Assembly (NCBI RefSeq): GCF_012027325.1
Contig: NZ_SNUG01000004.1
Span: 62,001 to 126,000 of the forward strand
DNA: 64,000 nt
Direction: 5' to 3'
Source of the DNA: Thermococcus sp. M39
Lineage (GTDB): Archaea; Methanobacteriota_B; Thermococci; Thermococcales; Thermococcaceae
Of this stretch, positions 27,484-35,753 are shown one piece after another (the first letter of the stretch is position 1; every line of letters begins with the position of its first letter). The notes beneath the pieces are model-generated. The model worked only from the letters and a program-made list of their open reading frames with translations, was not told the DNA's origin and did not search any database. A program made the translations under genes and the position numbers.

Positions 27484-28614
27484 CTACCAGAAACCTTTGA
27501 CACCTTTCTCTGGGATGGGACATAGAACAATCCTTCTAGCCCACAGACAATCGCCGCAGCTTGGAGTATTGCTCCAGCAATCTGCATTTGTGTCCTCAAC
27601 AAAGCTACATGAATCAACAAGCGGGCAGTCTGTGCATGATGGATACAGGGCATTTTTTACAACAAATCTAAACCATGTATAGTCTCTGCTTGTCCAGATT
27701 TCTTTGAGGGATTTTTCTCTAACATTTCCGAAAGAGTAGGCATATACTTTCTTCTCTCTGCCGAAGACTACTTCTGGATATGTGTGAAGGAAGCGATAGC
27801 AGGGAGCAACTTCGCCATCCCACCTTACAACTGCAACTTTCTTTTCCACGAAGTCACAATGCCTCTCTGTTCTCAACTGAAATTCTGGGAGCTTGAGGAG
27901 GAATTGCTTGTAGGCTTTGGCATAGAGTTCATCAATGTAAGGTTGCAGATTAACACTTCCATCGTAGACTATCTGATTCGCATGCTTCTTCTCTATTGGG
28001 ATTATATTTGAAAAGAGCAGGACGTCAATTCCTAAATCTCCGAGATAGTCTGCTATATGGGGCATCTGCCAGTAGTTTTCTTTTGTTACAACGACCTCAA
28101 CACCTATGTGAGGGAAGTCTTTTCTTTGGCGCTTTTTTTCTTCAATAATCTTCTTTATTCGATCAACAGCGACGCTTGGCATTATATGCCCAATTCTGGT
28201 CTCTTGGGTTGGTATTGCATCGAGCGAAATGTAGATTAAGTCCACATCTAACTCTACAAGTTCTTTGATTCTCTTATCTGTGAGAAGGAATCCATTGGTT
28301 GACATTCCAAATGCGTAGCCTCTCTTTTTGACTTCTTTTACCATGTCCATGAAGCGCGGATGGACTGTTGGCTCCCCTATGCCTCCAAAATATATCATCT
28401 CGAGCTCTGGAAACTCCTCCGCATCATCAAGGATTTTTAAGAAAAGATTATAGTCCATATCCCCCTCTTCATCTTCCCAGTACTGCTTAAAGCACATCTC
28501 ACATCTCAAATTGCACCGATTTGTTATTTCAATGTAAAGGTATTTCAAGTCTGGCTCCTTTGGAATTAAAATCAAACTATTATCAAAGCTGAACCTGTGC
28601 ATGTCGCCTTTCAT
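27484..28614 (-). CDS. cmo: Radical SAM protein associated with tungsten AOR (SPASM type)
   Basis: A 376-residue radical SAM enzyme. The cluster motif is NRCNLRCEMC (C-x3-C-x2-C, about residues 33-42), followed by YFGGIGEPTVHP. A SPASM-like C-terminus with many cysteines (CTDCPLVDSC, then CWSNTPSCGDC) would hold auxiliary clusters. Genes of this type sit next to aor in Thermococcales and are described as tungsten-cofactor modifying or maturation proteins; the precise reaction is not established. The start may be at 28614 or four codons later at 28602; neither has a clear ribosome-binding site. Confidence 0.88.
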   Translation of the reverse strand: MKGDMHRFSFDNSLILIPKEPDLKYLYIEITNRCNLRCEMCFKQYWEDEEGDMDYNLFLKILDDAEEFPELEMIYFGGIGEPTVHPRFMDMVKEVKKRGYAFGMSTNGFLLTDKRIKELVELDVDLIYISLDAIPTQETRIGHIMPSVAVDRIKKIIEEKKRQRKDFPHIGVEVVVTKENYWQMPHIADYLGDLGIDVLLFSNIIPIEKKHANQIVYDGSVNLQPYIDELYAKAYKQFLLKLPEFQLRTERHCDFVEKKVAVVRWDGEVAPCYRFLHTYPEVVFGREKKVYAYSFGNVREKSLKEIWTSRDYTWFRFVVKNALYPSCTDCPLVDSCSFVEDTNADCWSNTPSCGDCLWARRIVLCPIPEKGVKGFW

Positions 28615-28718
28615 ACCACATCACTGATTAGAAAAAAGATTCATTTGAATATATAAACTTTGGGCAACAGATTTGACCCTTAGATTTTTAAGCTGAATAA
28701 TGATAAAAATTGTGCTGA

Positions 28719-28796
<78 letters not shown>

Positions 28797-29111
28797 GTAA
28801 ACTTTGCGAAGACAAAGTTTGATCAAAGTCTGTTTGTCTTTTCTAAAGTGTTTTTCTTAGGGTGGATTTTCTCTAAATTAGCGTAATTTTTAGTGTTTCA
28901 CTGAAAAAGCGTCCTACGGACGCGGGAAGAAAAGAAACCATTGTTAAAAGCTATTCTTACTTAATCGACTACATATTTACACTTAAAAAGGTAAACAAAC
29001 TTATTTTCCACTCTCTAATATGGATTAAACACTGTTTGATCAAACTTTACCTAAAGTTTGCGTCAAACAAACTTAAAAACAGACTTGTCGAGTATAGGGC
29101 GGTGAAGGGAG
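28797..29111. repeat. Intergenic region with short inverted repeats
   Basis: This 315-base gap contains no gene but several perfect hairpins: AAACTTTG/CAAAGTTT (28799-28820), GCGTCC-TAC-GGACGC (28909-28923), the palindrome GTTTGATCAAAC (29034-29045), and AAACTTTA/TAAAGTTT (29042-29059). The same AAACTTTG-type hairpins recur at 38925-38945 and 39035-39054. They could act as terminators of the tRNA and upstream transcripts or be a dispersed repeat family. Confidence 0.6.
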
Positions 29112-29912
29112 ATGGCAATCTACTTCATAGGGTTGGGATTATACGATGAAAAGGATATCACGCTCAAGGGTCTTGAGATAGCGAGAAAATGTGATTTAGT
29201 CTTTGCAGAATTTTACACATCTCTGCTTGCAGGGACAAGGATAGAGAAAATCGAGGAGCTGATTGGAAAGCCGATTAGACTTTTAAATAGAGAGGAAGTG
29301 GAGCTGCATTTTGAGCGGATTGTCCTAAGTGAGGCTAAAAACAAGGACGTTGCATTTTTAACCGCTGGCGATCCTATGGTGGCAACAACTCATGCTGATT
29401 TAAGAATCAGAGCAAAGCAGATGGGGATTGAAAGCTATGTAATCCACGCTCCTTCCATCTACTCAGCTGTTTCAATCACTGGCTTGCAGATTTACAAGTT
29501 TGGTAAAAGTGCAACAGTCGCATATCCCGAAAAGAATTGGTTTCCAACGAGCCACTACGACGTGATAAAGGAGAACAAGGAAAGAGGACTACACACATTG
29601 CTTTTCCTCGATATAAAAGCAGATCAAGGGAGATACATGACAGCAAACGAAGCGATGGAGATTCTTCTTCAAGTTGAGGAGATGAAGAAGCAGAATGTAT
29701 TTACGCCTGAAACTTTTGTAGTAGTCCTAGCGAGGGCTGGTTCACTAACTCCGACGCTCAAAGCTGGCTACGTGAAGGATATGATAAAAGAAGACTTTGG
29801 AAAGCAGCCTCACATAATGGTAGTCCCCGGAAGGTTGCACATAGTCGAGAAAGAGTACCTTGTGACATTTGCTGATGCTCCAGAAGAGATACTTAGGCGG
29901 AGAGATTTATAG
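29112..29912 (+). CDS. dphB: Diphthine synthase
   Basis: A 266-residue SAM-dependent methyltransferase of the tetrapyrrole methylase fold that builds the diphthamide precursor on translation elongation factor 2. It starts MAIYFIGLGLYDEKDITLKG and contains LTAGDPMVATTHADLRIRA (about 77-95) and HAPSIYSAVSITGLQIYKFG, both family hallmarks. Length fits DPH5/DphB. A ggtgaagggag ribosome-binding site precedes the ATG. It is followed 43 bases later by tRNA-Val, the integration site of the provirus. Confidence 0.96.
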   Translation: MAIYFIGLGLYDEKDITLKGLEIARKCDLVFAEFYTSLLAGTRIEKIEELIGKPIRLLNREEVELHFERIVLSEAKNKDVAFLTAGDPMVATTHADLRIRAKQMGIESYVIHAPSIYSAVSITGLQIYKFGKSATVAYPEKNWFPTSHYDVIKENKERGLHTLLFLDIKADQGRYMTANEAMEILLQVEEMKKQNVFTPETFVVVLARAGSLTPTLKAGYVKDMIKEDFGKQPHIMVVPGRLHIVEKEYLVTFADAPEEILRRRDL

Positions 29913-29955
29913 CGAAAGCTTTATATTTTTCGCTCTTTTCATTATTGCCGGGAAT

Positions 29956-30033
29956 GGGCCCGTGGTCTAGACTGGTTATGACGCCGCCCTCACAAGGCGG
30001 AGGTCCGGGGTTCGAATCCCCGCGGGCCCACCA
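29956..30033 (+). tRNA. tRNA-Val (anticodon CAC), provirus integration target
   Basis: Cloverleaf with acceptor GGGCCCG/CGGGCCC, anticodon stem CCGCC/GGCGG and loop CTCACAA (anticodon CAC), T-stem CGGGG/CCCCG with loop TTCGAAT, and encoded CCA. A ctttatatt TATA box lies at about 29920. The gene remains complete because the element restores its 3' half; bases 29987-30033 are shared with attR. Confidence 0.95.
29987..30033. other. attL (47-bp core in tRNA-Val)
   Basis: The 47 bases from ccctcacaagg to the encoded cca match 38593-38639 without a mismatch. They run from the anticodon arm to the 3' end of the tRNA gene and also encode, on the minus strand, residues 42-57 of the integrase. Confidence 0.95.
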
Positions 30034-30156
30034 GAAATCGAGCAATCTTCTAATCACATCCTCATACGTTTCACCCATCCGACCAATCTTTCTAAGCTCC
30101 TCCTTCAATTCCACAGACACCCAGATTGTCGTTTTCCGCCCAGATTCAACACCCAT
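29987..30156 (-). CDS. Integrase N-terminal part (intN)
   Basis: Starting at the ATG at 30156, 41 codons precede the att core, then the frame continues into it (WWARGDSNPGPPPCEG). Residues 8-45 resemble a ribbon-helix-helix-like segment (TTIWVSVELKEELRKIG). In the circular form the frame passes straight through the 47-bp core into the C-terminal part at 38592, giving one 373-residue protein. As integrated, the frame runs on into the tRNA and beyond and yields only a useless tail. GGAGG lies upstream of the ATG. Confidence 0.9.
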
Positions 30157-30220
30157 TGCCAGCGCCTCCGACTATAGAACCTATAACCCCTATGATAACA
30201 ATACCATCAGCAATAGTAAC

Positions 30221-30244
30221 AGATATAAATCTAGATTTAAATCT
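30221..30244. promoter_or_regulatory. Tandem 12-bp repeats upstream of intN
   Basis: Two adjacent copies, AGATATAAATCT and AGATTTAAATCT, each nearly self-complementary, lie 65-88 bases before the intN start and include TATA-like sequences on the minus strand. They may be a promoter with an overlapping operator controlling integrase expression. Confidence 0.4.
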
Positions 30245-30293
30245 TTTTGCCTGTAGTGGAAGAAAAGAAAAAAGAGCAGTTTACTGAATGCTA

Positions 30294-30626
30294 CTATTCA
30301 ATGTATTCAGCAATGAAGAGAATGATAACTGTAACTATCGGAATTGTTGTGATTGCCAGTCCCGCAAAGAAACCTAAAACAAAAGCTATGGAAGTCTCTC
30401 CCTTTTGTCTAGATGCTTCAATCCAAATAACAATTGGTTCAGACTCCTTCTTAATCTTATGTAACAACAGAATAGTGAGAAGAATTATTCCAACTACTGG
30501 CCAGTTTGTATACATGCTTCTTGCAATTCTTATAAGAGCATCAATCAGTGTTATCTCTGGGTCTACCCCAATAGCAAATCCCACCCCTACACTAAACCCG
30601 ATTCCAAACCATGATTTCTTGCCCAC
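30294..30626 (-). CDS. Provirus membrane protein
   Basis: About 110 residues with three hydrophobic segments: glycine-rich FGIGFSVGVGFAIGV, WPVVGIILLTILLLHKI, and AFVLGFFAGLAITTIPIVTVIILFI. The GTG at 30626 is used because GGGAGG lies eight bases upstream; a TTG six codons further 5' is possible. It is the last gene of the minus-strand block, after a 200-base gap that holds a GC-rich patch (30728-30785) and the palindrome taataattatta (30791-30802). Function unknown; a virion envelope or lysis/egress role is possible but only by position. Confidence 0.6.
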   Translation of the reverse strand: MGKKSWFGIGFSVGVGFAIGVDPEITLIDALIRIARSMYTNWPVVGIILLTILLLHKIKKESEPIVIWIEASRQKGETSIAFVLGFFAGLAITTIPIVTVIILFIAEYIE

Positions 30627-30839
30627 TTCTATATCCTCCCTCAACCACTCTATAGAACAACTTGTCAGTATTATTTTCGCTTTTGGTTCTTAAAGTTCTT
30701 TCTATTCTGAAGAACTTGACAAAAACACCAGGGGTACCGGGCGGCCAACCACAAGAAGAGAGCGAGAGGAGGACCGGAAAACACCTAGGACATAATAATT
30801 ATTAGTACACCCTCTCTCTGGTATCCCTTACCCCTTACA

Positions 30840-31769
30840 CTACTTCCTGTTCACCAAGACGTCATAGTCTACAGGAGGCAAGGGCTTGAAGAAGAATCCG
30901 CCAAACCTTCCCCAGTCAATAACCGCGTATCCGTCTCGGAGTCCAAGTACTACTTGCTTCCTCACTATACTGCCCTGTTCGACTTCAGCTCCTCTCAAGT
31001 ATATTCTTGTTGGGATTTTCGTCCTGATTCTCCAATCGACATTCTTGAGTGTGTGAGTTGACATGATGAGAGACACCCAACCCTTCCTCAAATCCTTGAC
31101 AATATCTTTCATCCAGTCTTGAAGGGCGAACTGTGCACCCTTAGGGGTTTCCGGAAATATGTCGTCAACTTCATCTATGAAGACACTGTACCACCTTCTG
31201 TCCCTTCTGACGAGGAGGCGATAGAGAAGCTCGAACCAAAAGTATGCCGGCTTCTCTTCCTCCAGCTTGTCAGGTGAGATAGTCCTCCCAGTCCTCTCTT
31301 TGACATCTTTTACTAACTCATCTGAAATCCTGTACCCGGGAGGTTCATAGACTACATTGAGTTTGTCCTTCTTCGCCAGCCTGAGGACATCCTCAGCACT
31401 TTCATAGGTGACGAGGTCCGGGATTTCAAGCTTTGTTGCTGGTGAGCCATCATACGGGAGTTTCAAGAATTCTATGTTGTCGTCTTTGTGAACCAGTATT
31501 CTTACTTTCTCCTCCCAATTCGGAAAGCGATGCCATTGTGCTAGGAATCTGCCTCTCCAAATGACGATATCTTTTCCAATGAGATTCTTGGCAAGTAGAA
31601 GCATCAGTGTGGTCTTTCCACTTCCTTGTTCTCCGGTGATTATACCGACATTCCCACCTTTCTCAGGCCTTCGAGACAAGAATTTGTCAAGAAGTTCACC
31701 ACCTACCTCTGCGAAGATTTGGTCACCGGATTTCAGGCTTAATCCTTTCTTCTCCAGCACCATAACCAC
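30840..31769 (-). CDS. Provirus P-loop ATPase (packaging/assembly-like)
   Basis: A 309-residue ATPase. Walker A GEQGSGKTTLM is at about residues 45-55, Walker B SVFIDEVDD at about 195-203, and a sensor-like IMSTHTLKN near 237. The overall layout resembles HerA/FtsK- or Zot-type ATPases that drive DNA packaging or virion morphogenesis in small viruses. The GTG at 31769 and the ATG two codons later are both possible; GGGAGGG lies upstream. In TKV/pTN3-like Thermococcales elements such an ATPase is paired with capsid genes, but subfamily assignment needs a profile search. Confidence 0.75.
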   Translation of the reverse strand: MVMVLEKKGLSLKSGDQIFAEVGGELLDKFLSRRPEKGGNVGIITGEQGSGKTTLMLLLAKNLIGKDIVIWRGRFLAQWHRFPNWEEKVRILVHKDDNIEFLKLPYDGSPATKLEIPDLVTYESAEDVLRLAKKDKLNVVYEPPGYRISDELVKDVKERTGRTISPDKLEEEKPAYFWFELLYRLLVRRDRRWYSVFIDEVDDIFPETPKGAQFALQDWMKDIVKDLRKGWVSLIMSTHTLKNVDWRIRTKIPTRIYLRGAEVEQGSIVRKQVVLGLRDGYAVIDWGRFGGFFFKPLPPVDYDVLVNRK

Positions 31770-31943
31770 CTCTCTCCCTCCCTGTGTAGATAGTTAAATG
31801 GGCTTCTGATACAACCTTTTTGGACGGAGGGAGGGTGGGAACAACCGGTAGAGCGAAAACAAGAGAAGATGTGAGAAAACTGGGAAAAGAAACTATCAGC
31901 TAGGATAAGGTAGAAAGGAGATATAGAAACATAGAGATATAGC

Positions 31944-32765
31944 TCACCTCTTGCGGTTGCATTTTTCAGGATGCTTCTTACAGTAGATTATCAGATTATC
32001 AATGGCTTTGGGGATTGTTTGGTTCCACTCATTGTCAATTAGTGCTTGTAACTTTGTCAGAATCCTCTGTTTCTGTATTATCTCTGATACAGTTTGATGA
32101 ATCCTGAAAAATGTCCTCACATCACTCTTATTCTCCTCATCCAACCTATGCCAATTTTCTGGCATGTGGGGAGGAAGTCGAACTCGTCCACATCCTTTGA
32201 AAAACTCAACAGTATGTGTCCTGTCAATCGGCATGACCAAGTTGGGAAGGATGAAGTGCATCAACTTGGAATTAGCTACAAGCTTAGAAGCTTCCTTATT
32301 GGCTTTCTTTCTGCTTCTCATGATGTCTAAACTACTAAACAGTTCTAAGAGAGGCTTCACAATATTGTCATTAAGGCCATTTTCCAGATGACATCCTGCC
32401 AACTGAGTAAACAAACTAATATTCTTGCGTATATTCTGGGAGAATTCATAAAAATCTTTCATCCTGGCTCCTCTTGAATGCATTCCCCAAGAAGTCAAAG
32501 TTGCATAGAGCAACTCGATAAACTGGTCATCAAGTAGTAGAGTTTCGATTTCCCTAGATGAAGCATGTTTAGTTAGAGAGACAGTTTTCTGGTAGAAATA
32601 TAGGTCAGGACCGCAACCAAGAGTTGAGTTTATTTCCTTTCGAAGTTGCTCAGTATCTTGTTCCAGTAGTGCCTCGAGTTTCTTGGTCCTCTCCCACACC
32701 TTCTCTCTAAACTTCTCCAAATCCCGATAAACCGACACCCTAGGCATCAAGTTCGCCATCAGCAT
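31944..32765 (-). CDS. Provirus protein of unknown function
   Basis: A 273-residue soluble, helical and basic protein. Recognisable stretches are LYATLTSWGMHSRGARMKDF (about 87-106) and SKLMHFILPNLVMPIDRTHT (about 171-190). The second resembles a pattern (helix, L/M-H-F-x-x-P, then P-x-D/W) that also occurs in the N-terminal domain of the McrB-like protein at 47 kb and that I associate with helix-hairpin-helix, DNA-glycosylase-like folds. Position beside the putative origin suggests DNA binding or an anti-host function; both are inference. No obvious ribosome-binding site before the start. Confidence 0.6.
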   Translation of the reverse strand: MLMANLMPRVSVYRDLEKFREKVWERTKKLEALLEQDTEQLRKEINSTLGCGPDLYFYQKTVSLTKHASSREIETLLLDDQFIELLYATLTSWGMHSRGARMKDFYEFSQNIRKNISLFTQLAGCHLENGLNDNIVKPLLELFSSLDIMRSRKKANKEASKLVANSKLMHFILPNLVMPIDRTHTVEFFKGCGRVRLPPHMPENWHRLDEENKSDVRTFFRIHQTVSEIIQKQRILTKLQALIDNEWNQTIPKAIDNLIIYCKKHPEKCNRKR

Positions 32766-32820
32766 ACTACAACTTTCATCCTAATACATGTTTCGCAGTA
32801 ACTCCTCCCTACTCCTAATG

Positions 32821-33019
32821 TTTTCCTCACCTCTGCAGTTATTCGATTAGGGGTACATTTTTACTTCAATCTGAGTTCACAAATCTCACTGCATCTGTGT
32901 TTTTTGTTTGACCTGATTTGGCTTAAAAAACACAACCTAATCGAATACATGATGAAGTGAGGAAAGTTTGTGGTTAAGAAGTTACAACCAAATCGAATAG
33001 ATGAAGCTGTGAGGAAAGT
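32821..33019. repeat. Three 31-32-bp repeats, putative replication origin
   Basis: Copies at 32936-32967 and 32988-33019 (plus) and 32821-32851 (minus) share CCWAATCGAATA, a 6-8 base spacer, and GTGAGGAAA. They occupy the 292-base non-coding gap directly after the helicase gene. Such iteron-like arrays next to a replication gene are typical of origins or replication-control sites. A short plus-strand frame across two copies would encode a repeated QPNRI peptide but lacks a ribosome-binding site. Confidence 0.6.
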
Positions 33020-33057
33020 GGAAGAAATCAGGAAAAAATGAGAAGTGTAAAGGAGGA

Positions 33058-34566
33058 CTAATCCTGCTTTGCAGATTTGACTGTTATCCCAACCCATGCA
33101 CGGACATAGTTGTTGGTTGATATGGCCTTCATGCTCTCTTGAATGTCTGGAAGGAGGAGTTTTAGCTCTCTGGCGAATGCTTTTCGACTGAGTTTAGGAA
33201 GCTTCTTGGACTTACAGAAATCAAGATAGATTGCATACAATTCATCCTTTGGTACCCATGCATCTCTGTCTCTGACAATGAACTCCTCGACAAACATTGC
33301 GACAGGGTTTGACAGTTTTTCGTAGAGCTCTTCAATCTCGTCTGGGGACTTATCGCATATGAATCCATTGTGGTGTATGAGGAGAGCTAAACCTGCAAGC
33401 GCAAGGTTCAGTATACCTGAAAGTTCTTCTGGTGTTGTCAGTTTCTCAAGGAGCTGAGGGTCTCTTTTTTTTGGAGGAATTGTTTTTGGAAATACTACTA
33501 TCAGTAGACGTCTGTAGAAAGCTTCAGTACCGTCATGAGCTCTTGGAAGAATGTTGCCTGCAAAGATGAACTTTGCTCTATTTTCAAACTGGAATGAATT
33601 TTTGAATTTTTTCTCTGCTGTTACTAATGTTCTACTAGTGAGCATTTTGAGCAGTCCTGTCGATTTGAAAGCTTTCCATGGGATATCGTCGGAGATGTTT
33701 ACCATTTTTCCATACAAGTCTGCCCTAGCAAATTTGCTCTCAATCAGTTCTTGGAGGGGACGAGTTAGGACATTCTCTTCCCCTAGAAACGCTGTAAGGA
33801 CGTTAAGAAGGGTGCTTTTGCCATTTTTCCCAGACCCGAAGAGTATCAAAATTTTCTCGTATCGGTTGTCTCCTAAGAGGGTGTATCCGAAGAATTGGGT
33901 GATAGTCACAGAGTCTTCCGGAGTGCCTAAGACCTCGCTGAGGAATTGAAGAAATCTTCTAGGAACAGCGTCAGGGTTAAATTCAGCGTTAATCTGTCTA
34001 AGACTGAGATACTCTGGTGTGTGAGGCAAGAATGTCCAGTTTTCGATGTCAAGGAGCCCATTTTTGCAGTTCACTATGTATGGATTTTTGTCGAACTCAT
34101 CGCGACTTACATAAGTGCTTCTCTGGATGTGTCCGATGACTTCATTCACAAAGTACCGAGTGGCTTTGTGTTCAAGTCCAAGTTTTTTCATCATGTTTTG
34201 GACTTCCTTCTTGATTATGCGTGTTTCAGCGCCGAAGTGGTACTTGCCTTTGTAGTAGTATAGGACCTCTTCTGTATCATCGAGTGTCGCAAATCTATAG
34301 TAGTTCATTAGGACATCTGCAACATCCGAGGGTTTGATATCCTCTGGATGCTCTGGGTCAATCTTCTGTTGGAGGAGTTCATGTGGTTCAGGCAACTTGA
34401 TACCAAGCGGTCTTCCCCATTCGTCATACTTTGGAATGCCGCCAACTTTTATCCTCTCTCGAATGAAGTTTCTGATGTTTTGAAGGATTTCCTCGATTTG
34501 TTTAGGAGTCCATAAAGTACTTATACCGCCTCCAGCATAACCACTATCAGGGGCTATAGCTTCCAT
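33058..34566 (-). CDS. D5-like superfamily 3 helicase (replication protein)
   Basis: A 502-residue protein. Residues 135-225 match the D5 N-terminal region (NPYIVNCKNGLLDIENWTF), and a superfamily 3 helicase core follows with Walker A LFGSGKNGKSTLLNVL (about 243-258), a Walker B region near MVNISDD, and the motif C-like FIFAGN. A winged-helix-like C-terminus is suggested by RKAFARELKLLL. The 130-residue N-terminus is too short and lacks recognisable catalytic motifs for an AEP primase, so priming must come from elsewhere. It lies 24 bases downstream of the HTH gene and next to the repeat array. Confidence 0.9.
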   Translation of the reverse strand: MEAIAPDSGYAGGGISTLWTPKQIEEILQNIRNFIRERIKVGGIPKYDEWGRPLGIKLPEPHELLQQKIDPEHPEDIKPSDVADVLMNYYRFATLDDTEEVLYYYKGKYHFGAETRIIKKEVQNMMKKLGLEHKATRYFVNEVIGHIQRSTYVSRDEFDKNPYIVNCKNGLLDIENWTFLPHTPEYLSLRQINAEFNPDAVPRRFLQFLSEVLGTPEDSVTITQFFGYTLLGDNRYEKILILFGSGKNGKSTLLNVLTAFLGEENVLTRPLQELIESKFARADLYGKMVNISDDIPWKAFKSTGLLKMLTSRTLVTAEKKFKNSFQFENRAKFIFAGNILPRAHDGTEAFYRRLLIVVFPKTIPPKKRDPQLLEKLTTPEELSGILNLALAGLALLIHHNGFICDKSPDEIEELYEKLSNPVAMFVEEFIVRDRDAWVPKDELYAIYLDFCKSKKLPKLSRKAFARELKLLLPDIQESMKAISTNNYVRAWVGITVKSAKQD

Positions 34567-34589
34567 CCTCCGTCACCTCTCTTTAGTTT

Positions 34590-34943
34590 TTAACTTCCTG
34601 CTTTGTTTTGATTCAACAGCTTCTCAACTTCACTTTTTGGGATTAGATAGTACCCACTTAGTGTTTTGACAGCATGTAGTTTTCCAGTGTGAATCCAATA
34701 CACTACAGTATCACTGGCGACATTCAGCATTGCAGCAAGCTGAGAAGGACGCAGATACTCCTTATTTGGGTCAATACCATACTGATGCAGTAGTCGTTGA
34801 ACTTCTTCCTCCGGGATTCTGTACCAGCCTCCTGCATACCTGTATGCTTTAATCTGACCCTTTTCGATAGCTTTCTTGATGGTACTGTACTCTACTCTTA
34901 GCAACTTTGCTAGTTGGGTTGCCGTATAGTATGTTCTTCTCAT
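34590..34943 (-). CDS. Double excisionase-type HTH protein 1
   Basis: A 117-residue protein made of two MerR/excisionase-like helix-turn-helix domains: TYYTATQLAKLLRVEYSTIK (residues 3-22) and EYLRPSQLAAMLNVASDTVV (about 62-81), each followed by a wing ending in a Y-x-I-P-x-x-E-V motif. The duplicated layout is shared with the protein at 35.75 kb. It is likely a directionality factor, or a repressor or activator of the minus-strand genes. GAGGGGTGAGG precedes the ATG. An inverted repeat lies about 90 bases upstream. Confidence 0.8.
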   Translation of the reverse strand: MRRTYYTATQLAKLLRVEYSTIKKAIEKGQIKAYRYAGGWYRIPEEEVQRLLHQYGIDPNKEYLRPSQLAAMLNVASDTVVYWIHTGKLHAVKTLSGYYLIPKSEVEKLLNQNKAGS

Positions 34944-35030
34944 TTTTTCCTCACCCCTCAATCCTTCTCTTGTTCAAATGTATTCTCCAAGACGTATAAA
35001 TACTTTTTGGAGGTTTTTCATGCCTCTTTT

Positions 35031-35065
35031 CTTAACTTACACGGCTTTAAGAGGAGTAAGTTAAG
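35031..35065. promoter_or_regulatory. Operator-like inverted repeat
   Basis: CTTAACTTAC (35031-35040) and GTAAGTTAAG (35056-35065) form a perfect 10-bp inverted repeat with a 15-bp spacer in the gap upstream of the HTH-helicase genes. The same decamer or a one-base variant recurs three times at 36850-36902, which points to a common regulator. Confidence 0.6.
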
Positions 35066-35174
35066 ATTTTCACTAATAAGTGTAATCATATTCTATCTAC
35101 AAGTAAAAATCAAAAATACTCTAACAGAGCATCTTTATCAAGAACAGGTCTGGAAGTTCAAGGACTGAAATCTG

Positions 35175-35528
35175 TCACTTGACTTCTGGAAAGTTTGGCT
35201 TGTTGATAAAGACTACATTCTTTCTCTCTTTCAAGAAGTCAGTGATGTCAACATACAGGTCAGAGTAGTATTTGGGAGTCAGCACACGACCATACCAGAG
35301 GACTGTGAATCTCCTAACTTTGACAAGTAAATGTTTGTCTTCTGTTTTTGTCTGAGTTGGGTCAAGTATGAGGAGCATCTGGGCTGTAGAAGGAGACCCT
35401 TCCACTGTTAGCAAAACTGTCGACGTCAAGCCATACCAGTCAGGCATAAATGCAACAAACACTCGTCTTTCCCTTGCCTCTGCACCCATGTTTTCTACCA
35501 AATCTTCAAATTTTAGTACTGTTCCCAT
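35175..35528 (-). CDS. Provirus hypothetical protein
   Basis: A 117-residue soluble protein, not recognised. Alternating strands (VFVAFMPDWYGLTSTVLLTV, then KHLLVKVRRFTVLWYGRVL) suggest a small beta-rich or OB-like fold. A GGTGGTG ribosome-binding site precedes the ATG at 35528, and a ttaaaaatc TATA-like box lies about 30 bases upstream on the minus strand, so it may be transcribed on its own. It sits between the two double-HTH genes. Confidence 0.65.
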   Translation of the reverse strand: MGTVLKFEDLVENMGAEARERRVFVAFMPDWYGLTSTVLLTVEGSPSTAQMLLILDPTQTKTEDKHLLVKVRRFTVLWYGRVLTPKYYSDLYVDITDFLKERKNVVFINKPNFPEVK

Positions 35529-35753
35529 CTTCACCACCACCTATAGTATACTCCCAGATTTTTAAGCATAGAGGCTGTTGTATAAAGCATGAACCGAGAA
35601 GAAATAAAAGGTGTAGAAAAAGACGCCGTGTGAACCTATTGCTCTGCCAAACTTCCTGTCTCTCTGTTGTTTTTCAAAAAACCAAAGTAAGGAAAATGCT
35701 GTGGGCTTTGGAGAGGAGCAGGTGAATTTGTCGGTTTTCATGTTCTCCTCTCC

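Noticed and set aside
30247-30693. 148-codon plus-strand frame in the provirus
   Set aside because: It is the antisense of the three-helix membrane protein; the minus-strand frame has a ribosome-binding site, agrees with the direction of its neighbours and has clean membrane segments.
32936-33026. Short plus-strand frame with a repeated QPNRI peptide
   Set aside because: The repetition reflects the DNA repeat, which also occurs in inverted orientation; no start with a ribosome-binding site is present.
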